Below are positions 1-11,144 of a stretch of DNA of 64,000 nucleotides, in pieces. Position 1 is the first letter of the stretch, and each line of letters begins with the position of its first letter. The translations under genes and the position numbers were made by a program. Source of the stretch: Eopsaltria australis. Taxonomy: Eukaryota > Chordata > Aves > Passeriformes > Petroicidae. A model generated the notes under the pieces. It had not been told where the DNA came from and ran no database searches. It was given only the letters and a program-made list of their open reading frames with translations. Location: assembly GCA_034509425.1 (NCBI GenBank), contig JAVTVJ010000344.1, forward strand, positions 293,872-357,871, in the 5' to 3' direction.

Positions 1-330
1 TTATACTGGGGAGCCTAGAGCTCGACCCACTTTTCCAGGTGTGTCTCACCAGTGCTGAGTAGAGAGAAAATGCTCACCTCACTCAATCTGCTTCTCCTAA
101 TGCAGCCCAGGTGGTTGTTGGCCATCTCTGCAGCAAGGGCATGGTGACACTTATATTCAATTGCCCATAGAACCCCTAAGTCTCTTTCTATCAAGTTTCT
201 CCTCAGCTGTTGTGTCCCAGCTTGTTCTGGTGCATGTGGTTATTTCTCCTCAGAAAAAGGACTCTTCCTTCCTGTTTGCTGAACTCAATGAGATTCCTAT
301 TTACCCATTTCTTCAGCCATCTGACAACAC
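1..330 (-). mobile_element. CR1 LINE fragment, truncated by the window edge
   Basis: The sequence resembles the reverse complement of the CR1 ORF2 C-terminal and 3' region. It shares landmark phrases with the longer copy at 35390-36349, such as GAGCCTAGAGCTCGACCC and CAGTGCTGAGTAGAGAG. It is old and has many substitutions. The 3' (left) end lies outside the window. Confidence 0.75.
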
Positions 331-3300
331 ACAACCAACTAGAGCATCAATCAGATAGATTGTAATTGCTTGCGTAGCATGGAGATACATATTTTAATTT
401 TCTGTACTATGTAAAATGCAAGGTAATACTGTCCCTGCAAAAGTTGATTGATATTTCCCATAGGATAACTGCTTTTACTGAGTCTATGCTGAATTTTTTT
501 CCTTAACCAAGCAGCTATTACTCAGCTAGAGTATACCAAGAGTGAAAGAAATGCTTTCATTTTTACAGAAGAACATATATATATGTGCCATCCCATCAGA
601 TCTAATCCGTACACTACTTATGACAGAGGTTACTTGGGAAAGTTTTCTGTGATGAAAAAGGCTTTCTGCTCTCCTCCTTCAGCAGAGGTTCTGACCACCT
701 AGACACACATGTATATGTAGGTTTGTGATCAGGGACATCTGCATTCAGATCTTTGCCACAAATTTCTGTTATGACTAGGATTGCTCAGTGAACCCAAGCT
801 GCTTCAGTTCAGTTAAATTATTGGAGAAGAAAATAAAAAAAAAAAAAAAAGAAAATCAAAGGTTTTCCATTAGCAAAGAACATTAATTTCATTGTTCTCA
901 AGAATTTAAGTCAAAATATAATAACGTAAAAACATCAGCAAACTTTTATCCAAAAGCCAAAGGGTAACAGAAATAGAGCAAAAGAAATCTGCATGCACTA
1001 GAAGACCTGAGTAGTTAATAGGGAAGGTGGTTTCTAAAAAAAGAAGAAACTCAAGGCTGTGACTAAAGAAGCAAACAAAACTGTAGGTCACCTGCTGTAG
1101 GGTAGCTCTGTCATAGCTTATGTCACGTTCTCACAGTGAATTCCTGAGCAAATACACCTTGCACAAACAAACGTCAGGGGCTGCATTTCAGCAGTGCTGA
1201 ACAAATGTTCCAGCAATCAAGCGTGCTGTTCCTAGGAGAGGCGAGGGCAGCAGCCTCAGCAGCGGCAGCCGGATACGGGCAGGGGCAAGGCTGGCCCACC
1301 CCGGGTGTGTCACACCAGCAGCTTGGGACAGAGGAAGATAGGAGGCCTCTGGGCAGGATTTTGTCTTGGTGTCATGGGCCACCAACTGTAGGTAAACACA
1401 CTTGCAGGCAAACGACACTCGTCAGGCAGGCAGGGAGAAATGCAAGTCAGAGGGATTTTTCACTTGGTTCTTGTACTTTAGTCCGCTTTGGTTGTTGCAC
1501 ATGTCATGAACCAAGACTTCAAAACTCAGCAAGGTTTTTTCAGCTCTACATGTTTAGCTGTGCAAGAAAGGCTGTCAGCTTTTGCATGGTGAGGGTGGTT
1601 ATGCAGTACTTCCGAAGAAAGGACATATACTCAATTTTCAAGGTTGATTAAGGAATATTACTATGATTGACAGTAGATACTTCTGTATGTACATTCTGTG
1701 CTGCCAGTACTCTGCTACTTGTAATGCATAAAGTTTGCAAATATGAAGGCAATGCTGATTTTCCTTAGCCTGATAGAAAGCCTCTGCAGGTGAAACCATT
1801 TTTTTTCTGGGCTGAAGGAATCTCAAGGGATAGCCTGCCTTTATCTCACCCTAATGTTTTGTACTGGCACGAAATCGTGTTCAGCCCACTTGTCAACACA
1901 ATCACGTACTTTATGTGTGTATTTTAAAAATTTTCGTAAATTCCTGTATTCATATGTTCAATAACTGTAGCTTTTCCATTTTTAATCATACCAGCATCTT
2001 AACTGGCATAATTAAGAGGAAGGAAATACAAAGGTGGAGCCTATACAAAGACAACTATACAAAATCTGCATGCTAGCACCAAGGTGGTATTGAGAGAAAG
2101 ATTCATTGAAGAATAAACAGTATCTTAAAAAAAAATCCCCTCCAGTTGCTAGAGCAGAAAGCATGGCAGGATAGCAGAGCTAGTATTCTGAGTACACTAT
2201 GGTGTGAAGATCCTTGGTCTCTCCTGTAATCAGCTGCTGTAGATTACTCCAGCCACTAGTGTTATTAGCATATATTATATATTTAAGACTAGCTTATTTT
2301 AGGAAAAACTATGTATCTATATTAGCTTATCATGGGTATTTTATAAGCAGACAAATATATTATCTCATCAGGCTGAACTAGACATAATTAAATAATTTAG
2401 CTCCACTGTAGTCATAAATGCAGACAGCTGTTTTGGAATAATTGGCAGCCTCTCAGCTGGTTCTGAAATACTCCATCACTTAACAAGACTGGAGTGGGAG
2501 GCATCTCTCTCCATAGTTCCTGCTCTTCAGTGTTTAGAGTTTTTGCTGCTGAAAATCTAATATTTTTCTACTTCTAATGCTTAGCTCATACTCTTAATTT
2601 GTGTTCCCAATCAGTTGTATAGATATAACTATTACTAGTCTGTAGTGATGACAAATATAATTTTCAGGAGTTATTCTCTAGCAAGGATTTGGAGACTGAA
2701 CATAGGGCAATCTCATGTTGTCTTTAGGAAAAGGTATTAAATTAGTGAACAAACTGTATTTGACTCTTTAAAATATCTGGCTCATTTAGCTCAGCTATAT
2801 TGAATCCTGTCTCTTGTTAAGGAAACAGATGAAAATGGGTCCTAACAAATTTACAGGTTTTTTCTTAAGTTTTACATTAATACAAAGCATGGATAGATGT
2901 ATATAAATACATACTTGTAACTGCCACAGAGGCAATGATTTTAAAAGAAATAAATCTTTGCATTAGAAAGCAAAGAGGTATTCCGAGCTCAGCCTTGGAG
3001 TACCAGCATTCATTCTGTAAATGAATAAAGCCTGGGGAATTTTATCATAACCTCCAAACAAAGCCCTGGCTTGTCAATATACTACCTACAAGAGAGTCAT
3101 TTATACATGCACTTTGGACTGATGTACATCCCACAATGCGAAGAAAGAGATTAAATTAGTGAATAGAAATGGCTAAGGTTTGTCAAGTAATTTAGCATAG
3201 AATCTGTTTTGTACTTTCTTTTTGAAACTGCAATGTAAGTTAATGGAGGTAGCTACTTTTAACTGCTTTAACTTTTGTTGTCAAATGCTAGAGTGAATTT

Positions 3301-6300
3301 TGGCACACAGAAAAAGATATTAAGGTGATTTACTCTAAGTAATATAGTACATATAGTGAGAAACAGAAGATTCTAGACACTTTGTGAATTAAGTTTTTTA
3401 TTGCTTTTGTGCTATTCATATACCACCTGACATGCATGTGGTATACTTTCAACAAGTAAGCAAACTATTTTAGCTTTGTTCTAGATTAACTTAATGATAC
3501 TTGAAGCAAAGGATATTGAATAAATGGGAATAAATTATAATAAGATCTTAATATAGTTCTGTGACTGTGTGAAATCCTGAGCTGTAGGTCCTTAAAAGAG
3601 GCAAAATGAGCAACTCATAAGTGGTTGCAACCAGCTGTTTAAACAGTGTTCTCAAATACTTCCCATTGCTAGAACAGACTCTGGAACACTTTCAAATGAA
3701 AGTGTAAACGCAGGCTGCTCCACATTCAATATCCTTGCAATAATGAGAATGTGGATAGTCATAGGATGCAGTGTAACAAGTATTATCCTATATTGCTTTA
3801 GTTGGGATGCAGCATAAAGATTGGTGTACATTATCTGAGCAGTTCTACCACTTGAACATATTTCATGTCCTTTAAGACAGTTTTGACAATTTTAGGGAAT
3901 TTCTACGGTATCCATCAAGGGGGATTCAACACATGGTTGTGCTGAAAATAGAAAAATTCAATGAACAATGTATTGGGCAAAGTTTCACTGCAATACACGG
4001 CTCTACACGGAGTCTGCAAAGATGCTTCACAAGCAGATCTCTCATAGGCACTTGAAGCATCAGCAGCACCCACCCCTTGAGCAGTTACATGGAGCACCTG
4101 AGTCTGGCCATGGGACCATTCCCCAGCCCAGCTCTCCTGCCCCAAGGTTCACCCCACATTCTCCAATTCCAGAAAGGTACACAAGACAATATTGAGGCTT
4201 GTTTCTTATCCCATCACCAAGGGAAACTAATCCCTGGCAAGGAGTTCTTCTGCCTTTGGCATTCCTGCTCCCAGCCACTTTAACCCCTTTTTGCAGTAAA
4301 GCCTCCTTGCCCTCTGTGACTGACCAGTCTGCCACAAATTACCGTTGCTGAGTACTCTCAGATAGAATTTCCCTCTCATGACCAAAATATGACTTATTTT
4401 TCATGTCCTAGATTTGGATTCTTCTTGTGCACTGAGCTTAGCAAAGTGCAATCACTTAGTCCTTTATTGGTTTAGGAGATTTACTTTCCTTTTTTTCTTG
4501 CTGCCTAGCGCTCTTGATATTAAGCAGCTAATTCAAAGTGTATTTCAGGTATTTATACAGACTACTTCCTGATGTGGGATCATCAACCATGTAACAATAT
4601 TTAAAACTGAGAAAAGGGGGTAACTGAGGTGGTATTTCTTAGTGCCTTGCCTTGCCCACTGCTTGAAACTGGAAGTTTGCCCTGGAGCAGTGGTTCCTCC
4701 TGGGGTTGCTATGGGCAGTAGTATACAACGTGCTGCAATGAGACAAGGACTGAACTTTCCAGGGGGCTCTTAGTAGAGTAAGTTTCAGTGACTTGGAAAA
4801 TGTTGAACCTTTAAGGTTAATTTTTTCAGCAGTAACAGTCAAACTAATGTTCGCAATAAAAAAAAAAAAATTATTGGCATTTGAGCATGTATTACAAGTG
4901 TTTTGCTTACTTTATTTAGATACATGCCAGAAGTAACTCAAGTTGCTGCTCAGATTTTGCCTTGGTTATTTTGTTTTAAGTCAGTTAGCTGGAGTCAAGG
5001 CTAAAGCACTTTCACAAATAAGCAGCTCAAAGTAGAGTCACAGCTGGCAAGAAATACAATAAAATCTTGGGTATTAAGATCCTTTCAAGACCAAGATTAA
5101 GAAAAGTTTTATCAAGTCAAGAAGGGCCCTGCCTAAATGGAAACCATTGTCAGATCACAACCATGTGGAGGAGGTAATTCAAAGTGTAAATTTGGAATGT
5201 GAAATCTGCTCTCAAGTATGACCTGAGAAGAGTACTCTAGATGAGTTTTCTTGAAAGGTTTTATTATGCTTCCTATGCTAACCGAGATACTTAAATGTTG
5301 TTAAACAGGCTCAAACAGTGCAGAACTAATTAGCTGACATCAAAGACATTACTTATTGGGAAGTGGGTGAAGTCAACATGATCCATCTGAGCAACATGAT
5401 CATTTTCTATGAAATAAGCAGAGCATGACCAAGGCTGAGCTGTTCTTTATGCAAGCCTGACATCCTACAGGAAATTGTTAATGCGCCTTCAACTTTGAGT
5501 AAGCACAAGGTAGCCCAAATTTTAGCAGAACATTTTGAAACAAATAAAAAAATGTATGAAATACCAGAAAATACCTTTGGGTTGTTTTTTTTTTGTTTGT
5601 TTGTTTGTTTTTTTGGTTTTTTTTTTAAATACACGTAAAAATTAAGGGTAACACTTCAAAGAAAGTGATAGTATAAAACCAGGAAACTGACTGGTGCTTT
5701 TATGCCTCTTATGTTAAAGGAAACAGAGCTTTGTGAACACGCTCTGTGAAGAAACAAAATTTCATCTATGAAATTCATGTCTTTCTACAGATTCCCCTTC
5801 AAAGAGAAATAAACTTATACAAATCTGCTATACCACCTAATCATCTTGTAGAGTAACCAGTATTCAGCAAAGCACATTTTAAAAATCTGTGAGTTATTTT
5901 TTGCAATAACTTCAAATGCACTAAAAATATCTGTTTTGAAAAGCAGGAAGAAGGTTTTTCTAAAAGTTTTAAAGTTTTACACATACTTACAGAATAGACA
6001 GAATTATAGAATTTTTCATTGCTGAATGTACTCAAATGATATCTTTTGTTTGGTGTTCACTGTCTAGTAGTGCTTTGATTAGTAGTTCAGAAGCCAGAGT
6101 TAATATTCAGCATGGATCTGCCCTGTGCTAATTAGTTGGATTGGCAGACCTAATTAGCTTGGATGTAGCATTGTGCTGATGCAATTATACAGCTTTTTGA
6201 TACATAAGCTAATATTGTTGCATGGCAATGTGGTGTTCCAGTTCATTAATAACTAGATCAGCTCTTTCCCTAGTATGGCACTGCATTTCCTGTGGTAGAT

Positions 6301-6579
6301 GGGCTCACAAGGACTTTGCACAAGGGACAATATCTGAAAATTTACCATAAGGATTAACATCCCTCTGGAAACACTTGGACATTTAAGGTAAGCCAGGTTG
6401 CTTTTGCTGCAGCTGATCGTCAATCCTGCCTTAGCAAGACTTCCACTAAATAGGTGGATTTGTAAAAGGCTTTAAGCTATATTCATTGAGACTAGACTTT
6501 AAATGAAGAGAGGAGACAATTTTTCAGAAAGTGATATGATAGTTGACATAGCCTGCCAATAGCTTTGGATTTCTTTGTT
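331..6579. other. Intergenic, AT-rich, no gene recognised
   Basis: There is no exon-like ORF with supporting splice sites and no known repeat family that I can name. It has an A16 run at 835-850 and a T/G-rich low-complexity tract at 5587-5626. A locally GC-rich patch at about 1230-1345 holds several CpGs and stands out from its surroundings; I cannot assign it. Confidence 0.6.
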
Positions 6580-7131
6580 TCACAGAATCACAGATTGGCT
6601 GAAGTAGGAGCGACCTCTAAGTATTGGCTAGTCCAAGATGGCCAGCTAGGCCAGGTTGCTTAGAGCTGCCTCCAGTTGGGTATTGAATATCTCCAAGGAT
6701 GGAGACTCCCCAGGGAGACTCCACAACCTACACGGACAACATCTTCTAGTGATTGACAGTCCTTGAGTCAGGAAGATCTTTGTGTATTTAAATGTAAATT
6801 CTTCCATTTCAGTTTGTGCTCATTGCCTCTTGTCCTGAGACAAAGTTTGGCACTGTCTTCGTTATAACTTCCCTTCCCTTGTCCCTGCTCGCTCAGCATT
6901 TCCTTTTGTGACAGATGCTTAAGTTCTCTAATCATGGTGTATCAGACTCCTTCCCAGCTGTTTGCTAGTGTTGGTCCCATGTGTCCATGTCTGTCTTGTG
7001 CTGAGGAGCCCAGAGATTGATCCAGCTTTTCAGGGGCATCTCACCATTGCTGAGTAGAGAGGAAGGATCACCTCACTCAATCTGTGGATGATACTTTCCT
7101 AGTGCAGGCCAGGCAACTGTTAGTCTTTTGG
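6580..7131 (-). mobile_element. CR1 LINE 3' fragment
   Basis: The left edge starts with the reverse-complemented CR1 3' terminus (CACAGAATCACAGATTGG). It then runs through the usual 3' UTR and ORF2-end landmarks: GGGAGACTCCACAACCTAC, then GTGCTGAGGAGCCCAGAG, then TTGCTGAGTAGAGAGGAAGG. It is degenerate and non-coding. Confidence 0.85.
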
Positions 7132-7746
7132 GAAACTGCTGTCCAGAGGATCGACAGGTCTTCCTATCATGCAGTATTAATAGCTTTCCACCACCATCTG
7201 GAATGGGATTATATGATTTACATTATTTCCTTTGTTGCAAATTTATATTAAACACGTTTATCTTGCTGTCCTTACATCTGATTATATATTTATTTCAGAA
7301 TTCTTTAGGTTCTCTAATCCTGTTCCTACACTTTATAATTTCATTTGTATACCATATATTTTCTTCTTTTCAAGATTAATTAATTTTTTTTTCCCTAATT
7401 TTTGTTTCTAGATGCAGTTCTCTCTTATTTAGACAAAGATTACCAGAATTAAGGAGTTCTGTCAAACAGAGCATTTGCTGTGTAACTTCAAATTTTAATT
7501 AAAGAGCTCACAGTTCAGTTTTCTCTGAACATTCTTCTTCCCAGTAGTTTTTCTTACAGCTCTTTGCAGTGGGAAATTTAGCCCTTTTGAACAGACAATT
7601 GCTTGTGGGAACTGTGTTCTGTATTTCCATAATGAATACATGTGTGTTACAATAACTGATCTTTAAGCAACCACTAGTTTGCAAGCTAGTAATTAATTAA
7701 TATTTATTCTACTGAGATTAAAATAGATCTATTTACTGTTCTGTGT
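7132..7746. other. Intergenic spacer, nothing recognised
   Basis: AT-rich sequence between a CR1 relic and the LTR-like element, with no gene or repeat that I recognise. Its last five bases (TGTGT) form the left target-site duplication of the next element. Confidence 0.5.
7742..7746. repeat. Left target-site duplication TGTGT
   Basis: Five bases immediately before the element's TG terminus, identical to 9348-9352. Confidence 0.6.
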
Positions 7747-7922
7747 TGTCCTGGGTTAGGCCAGAGGGGTCAAAATCTAAGAAGTGATCTGGGCTGCAGG
7801 AATGCAGGAAGAAATACAACTTCCTTCCTGCGAGAGAGAGAGAGCCAATAATTAGGTAGTTTTAAGAATTGATAGGTAGGTAAACCAATTAAAAAGTTGG
7901 TCCGCCTTCAAGGAAAAAACCA

Positions 7923-7929
7923 TATATAA
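7923..7929 (+). promoter_or_regulatory. TATA box inside the LTR-like element
   Basis: TATATAA lies about 180 bp from the element's left end, where an LTR U3 promoter is expected. Transcription would start near 7950 if it is active. Confidence 0.5.
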
Positions 7930-9204
7930 GCAGAGACTCTCTGACGCTCTTCCTCTTTGGACCTGCTGCTGCTGTGTAGAGAGGAGCAGCTCCTGCTTCT
8001 CTCGCTGGTAAGGCCCCCCCACCTCCTTCCGAAGGAGGGATGGGGGGACGGGAGGTTTTACGGCAGCCGTCGCTGGCCGGGCAGGTATGGGAGGAACGCT
8101 GGAATTTTCAGCAATCCAGCCAGCCGGTGTGCAGCTACACACAAGGGAGAGCCCCAGGCAAGACACCGGACTCCATCCAGCTCGGGCCTGGCCCTGCCTG
8201 TACCGGGAGTTTAGATGGCCTCCAGCAGGCCGAGCAGCTTGGCGCGAGCAAGCAGAGACTCTGAGAGGGTCTGGCATCCAGCTCGGACTGTTCAAGCAGC
8301 CGCGGCAAAGAGCACGTGATCCTCACACTGCCGAGAGAGAGAGAGACAGAGATTAACTCTCTCCATGCCTGGACTAAACTCACAGACACCCATCCTTCCT
8401 CGCAGAGAGAGGAACGAGTGAGGACATCTACATAGTGCAGCGCAGAGACTTTACAGTCAGTGAGGAAAGCAGAACTGATACCTAGAGGGAGGTGCATGAG
8501 AAGTTGCTTCAAAAATGAAGCTGAAAACTCTTTTGGAGAACCATGGTTGGGGACTGAGCTAATAAATTCTCTGTAATATATGAAGATATAGTCCAAAGGG
8601 GGATGTGAAGTTCTTATTGCAGCCAATGAACTGAAATACCTAAGTACAGACAAGTAAGTGTTGAAAAAGTACAGCCTGATGAGAAACTAGAACCAAGAGA
8701 GAGGAGAGGCTGTGATCCAGAGCCCTGGTCCCGGGGAGAATGCTAGAGAACCTGAGTTGTCAAGAGAACCTGTGTTGCTGAGCACAGAAGAAGGGATTTT
8801 CTTTGTTGCTGCAATTGAACTGGGCATCCTTAAAACAGGTACCCTGTGGACTGTTCATAACCCACCATAGTGGCTGTAGGAAGGCTACTGCTGTGGGAGG
8901 GATCCACCATTAAGCTGGACTTTACTCCGGGCAGCGGTTAATGGTGAGGCAGAAGACCCATAAAAACTGTATTTTTCTTACAAAGATCCATGGTGTAAGC
9001 AAAAGAAACTTTTCTCCCTGAATGAACTAGAACAAGAGCTGTTTCTGAAGTGGTAAACTGACTGGAGGTCAAAGTGTTGTCTTTTGTATGTTGTCAGGGA
9101 GAATGAAATGGAGAGGTGGGGAAGGAGGGGTAGTCTGGGGAGTTTGTTCTAGTTTTTTTTTTCTTGAGTTTTTTTTTCTTTTTTCCCTTTGTCTTAGATA
9201 TATT

Positions 9205-9210
9205 AATAAA
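9205..9210 (+). terminator. AATAAA inside the LTR-like element
   Basis: A polyadenylation hexamer about 140 bp from the right end, followed by a T-rich stretch. It fits an LTR R/U5 boundary downstream of it. Confidence 0.45.
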
Positions 9211-9347
9211 ACTTCTTTGTACTTTATAAAGTTTGAGCCTCCTTTGCCTACTCCTAATCCTTATCTCACAACAAGCAATCAAGTAAATTTAGGTAAGTGT
9301 GCTGGCATTTAGCCACAAACCTGAATAAGCAAACTAAAACCAAGACA

Positions 9348-9352
9348 TGTGT
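9348..9352. repeat. Right target-site duplication TGTGT
   Basis: Five bases immediately after the element's CA terminus, identical to 7742-7746. Confidence 0.6.
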
Positions 9353-10997
9353 AAAACTCTTGTTTTTCAATTAACTTCCATAATATTAACAAATGTTATG
9401 ATTTACTGCTCATTGCATGAAAGTTTTGTATAACAAACAATTTGAAGTCTACTCAAAGCTCTCAGGTTTAATTTTTATCCATTTCAGGCAAAGATATTAA
9501 AGAATGAATTTTTTTGCCTGGTCTTTTCTAGAGATATCAAACTTAGTTCCCACCCCCACCCTCCTCATGTAATGTACATTGACCTGCATATTTAATACTG
9601 AATTTGAATGCGATTAGCATTGCTTGCTAATATTAGTATCTTGTATAGCTAGTTTTGGCATATCACAAGTTCCTCCCTTTTAAGTGGAGTGAAATAAAGT
9701 TCAGGTAATTAAAGCAATTTTCATATTCAGTCAGACTGCAAAAGATCCAAACTGTCATGCTACAGAAATCAGTGGCATAGGTCTTGCAATTGTAGGGCAA
9801 GAGCTAGATCAGAACTATTGATCTTCATTAATTACTGGGCATTTCTTAACCTAAGTCATTTAAGGACCTGTTGGTTAATTAGAGGTCTGTTTTATTGAAC
9901 TGAAACAGCTACATTTCCTTGTATCATAAATTAGGTTTATAGATTAAAATAGAGACTAACTAACTTTGCAGCACTTTTGTAAAGGTCCATAACTTTTGTC
10001 TTGATTTTACAGCTGGTGCAAAGAACAATTCACTTGGATGCATGAGGCCAACCACTGGCCAATTTTTCTATTACTTGCACCTTTTTTATAGCAAACTGAG
10101 GATGGTCCTGATTTATAGTACTATAAATGTGAGGAGATTTCAGTTCCAAAATAAATAATGATAACACAGCAACTTTAATGCTAATAAAACCTATCTCCTC
10201 ATTTGAAGAACATTCAAAAGGCCCAGAGTTAGGGAGGGGGATTGACAGACCTCTGCATTAATGGAAGAGAAAGAGCGATGCAGAACCTGTAATAAATCTT
10301 GATATGTAGTTTCAAAAATCCATTATCCCTCCAGAAAAACAACCATAAGTGCAATTAACTTTGCTTGCCTTTAACAGGATGCAGATGTCTAGCAGCATGA
10401 TCCGTGAGTATGCTTAATTAACTATCTATCCTAAAAATGACGAATCAAGAACTCTTTGGTTTGGATCATTTACAGATGACTTAGAAAAATGTTTTTACAC
10501 AGAACTCAGCATACCCTTGTCTGTCTGTTACTAGTCCTAGTATATTTAAGGGGTTTGTCTGGAAAATTAAAATCTTTCATAACTCAAACCACGAGGGGGA
10601 GTCCATGTCACCATGGTTTGTTTTGTTTTTTTTTTTAATGTGCTGAGCAAGTGACCCTCTGTGGTTTAAAGAATTAAGTATGATGTTTTTTCTTTAGTAG
10701 TTACATGTCTTCAGCCTTCTTTTCAACAAGACCCAGTGAAAAGTTACCTGATACGGTATATTTCTGAATGTTACCTTTATATAGGGGAAGGATTAAACAG
10801 GTAAGATCCTTATTTTGTATAAAACCAGAAAAAAAAAAAAAAGTCCTGAAGCTCATTTGACTCAGCTGGTCTCTACTGTGTTCAGGAATTTTTCTATCAA
10901 ATTTCATTTAGGTTTAGCTTTCTTTCTGTGTTGCCACACTGAAGAGGAAAATGTTCACAGGCAACAATTGTCACAGAAGTACTTTTGCATACACACA
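9353..10997. other. Intergenic, AT-rich, nothing recognised
   Basis: No coding or repeat signature was found beyond short T and A runs (for example T-rich 10619-10638 and A-rich 10829-10842). Confidence 0.5.
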
Positions 10998-11144
10998 ACC
11001 ATAGAATGGCTTGAGTTGGAAGGGACCTTAAAGATCACCTTGTTCTCAACCACCTGCCATGGTCATGTATGCCACTCATTAGAACAGGTTGCTAAAAGCC
11101 ATATCCAACCAGGCCTTCCAGAGATGTGGGACATCCACAACTTA
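10998..11144 (-). mobile_element. CR1 LINE 3'-terminal fragment
   Basis: The left end reads ACCATAGAATGGCTTGAG, then GTTGGAAGGGACCTTAAAGA, the textbook reverse complement of the CR1 3' end. The CR1 match fades near ACATCCACAACTT. It is a typical severely 5'-truncated copy. Confidence 0.85.

Larger units (their letters stand above)
7747..9347 (+). mobile_element. LTR-like element with 5-bp target-site duplication (solo LTR or internally deleted ERV)
   Basis: It begins TGTCCTGGGTTAG and ends CTAAAACCAAGACA, which are imperfect inverted termini of the TG...CA type common in avian retroviral LTRs. TGTGT flanks both sides (7742-7746 and 9348-9352). It contains a TATATAA box (7923-7929), a strong splice donor CTG|GTAAGG shortly after it, and AATAAA at 9205-9210, about 140 bp before the right end. 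This is the order of a plus-oriented LTR. No gag, pol or env reading frame is recognisable. The 5-bp duplication favours an ERVL-like (class III) integrase over ERVK, which usually gives 6 bp; that class call is inference. If the signals are used as placed, the R region would be unusually long, about 1.25 kb. Confidence 0.7.

Noticed and set aside
1205..1651. 148-codon plus-strand ORF
   Set aside because: It owes its length to the GC-rich patch, and no domain or splice support was seen.
7852..8356. Several overlapping ORFs of 74-147 codons
   Set aside because: They lie in the non-coding leader of the LTR-like element and show no viral or host protein signature.
8135..8653. 172-codon minus-strand ORF
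   Set aside because: It lies inside the LTR-like element, antisense to its promoter, with no recognisable domain.
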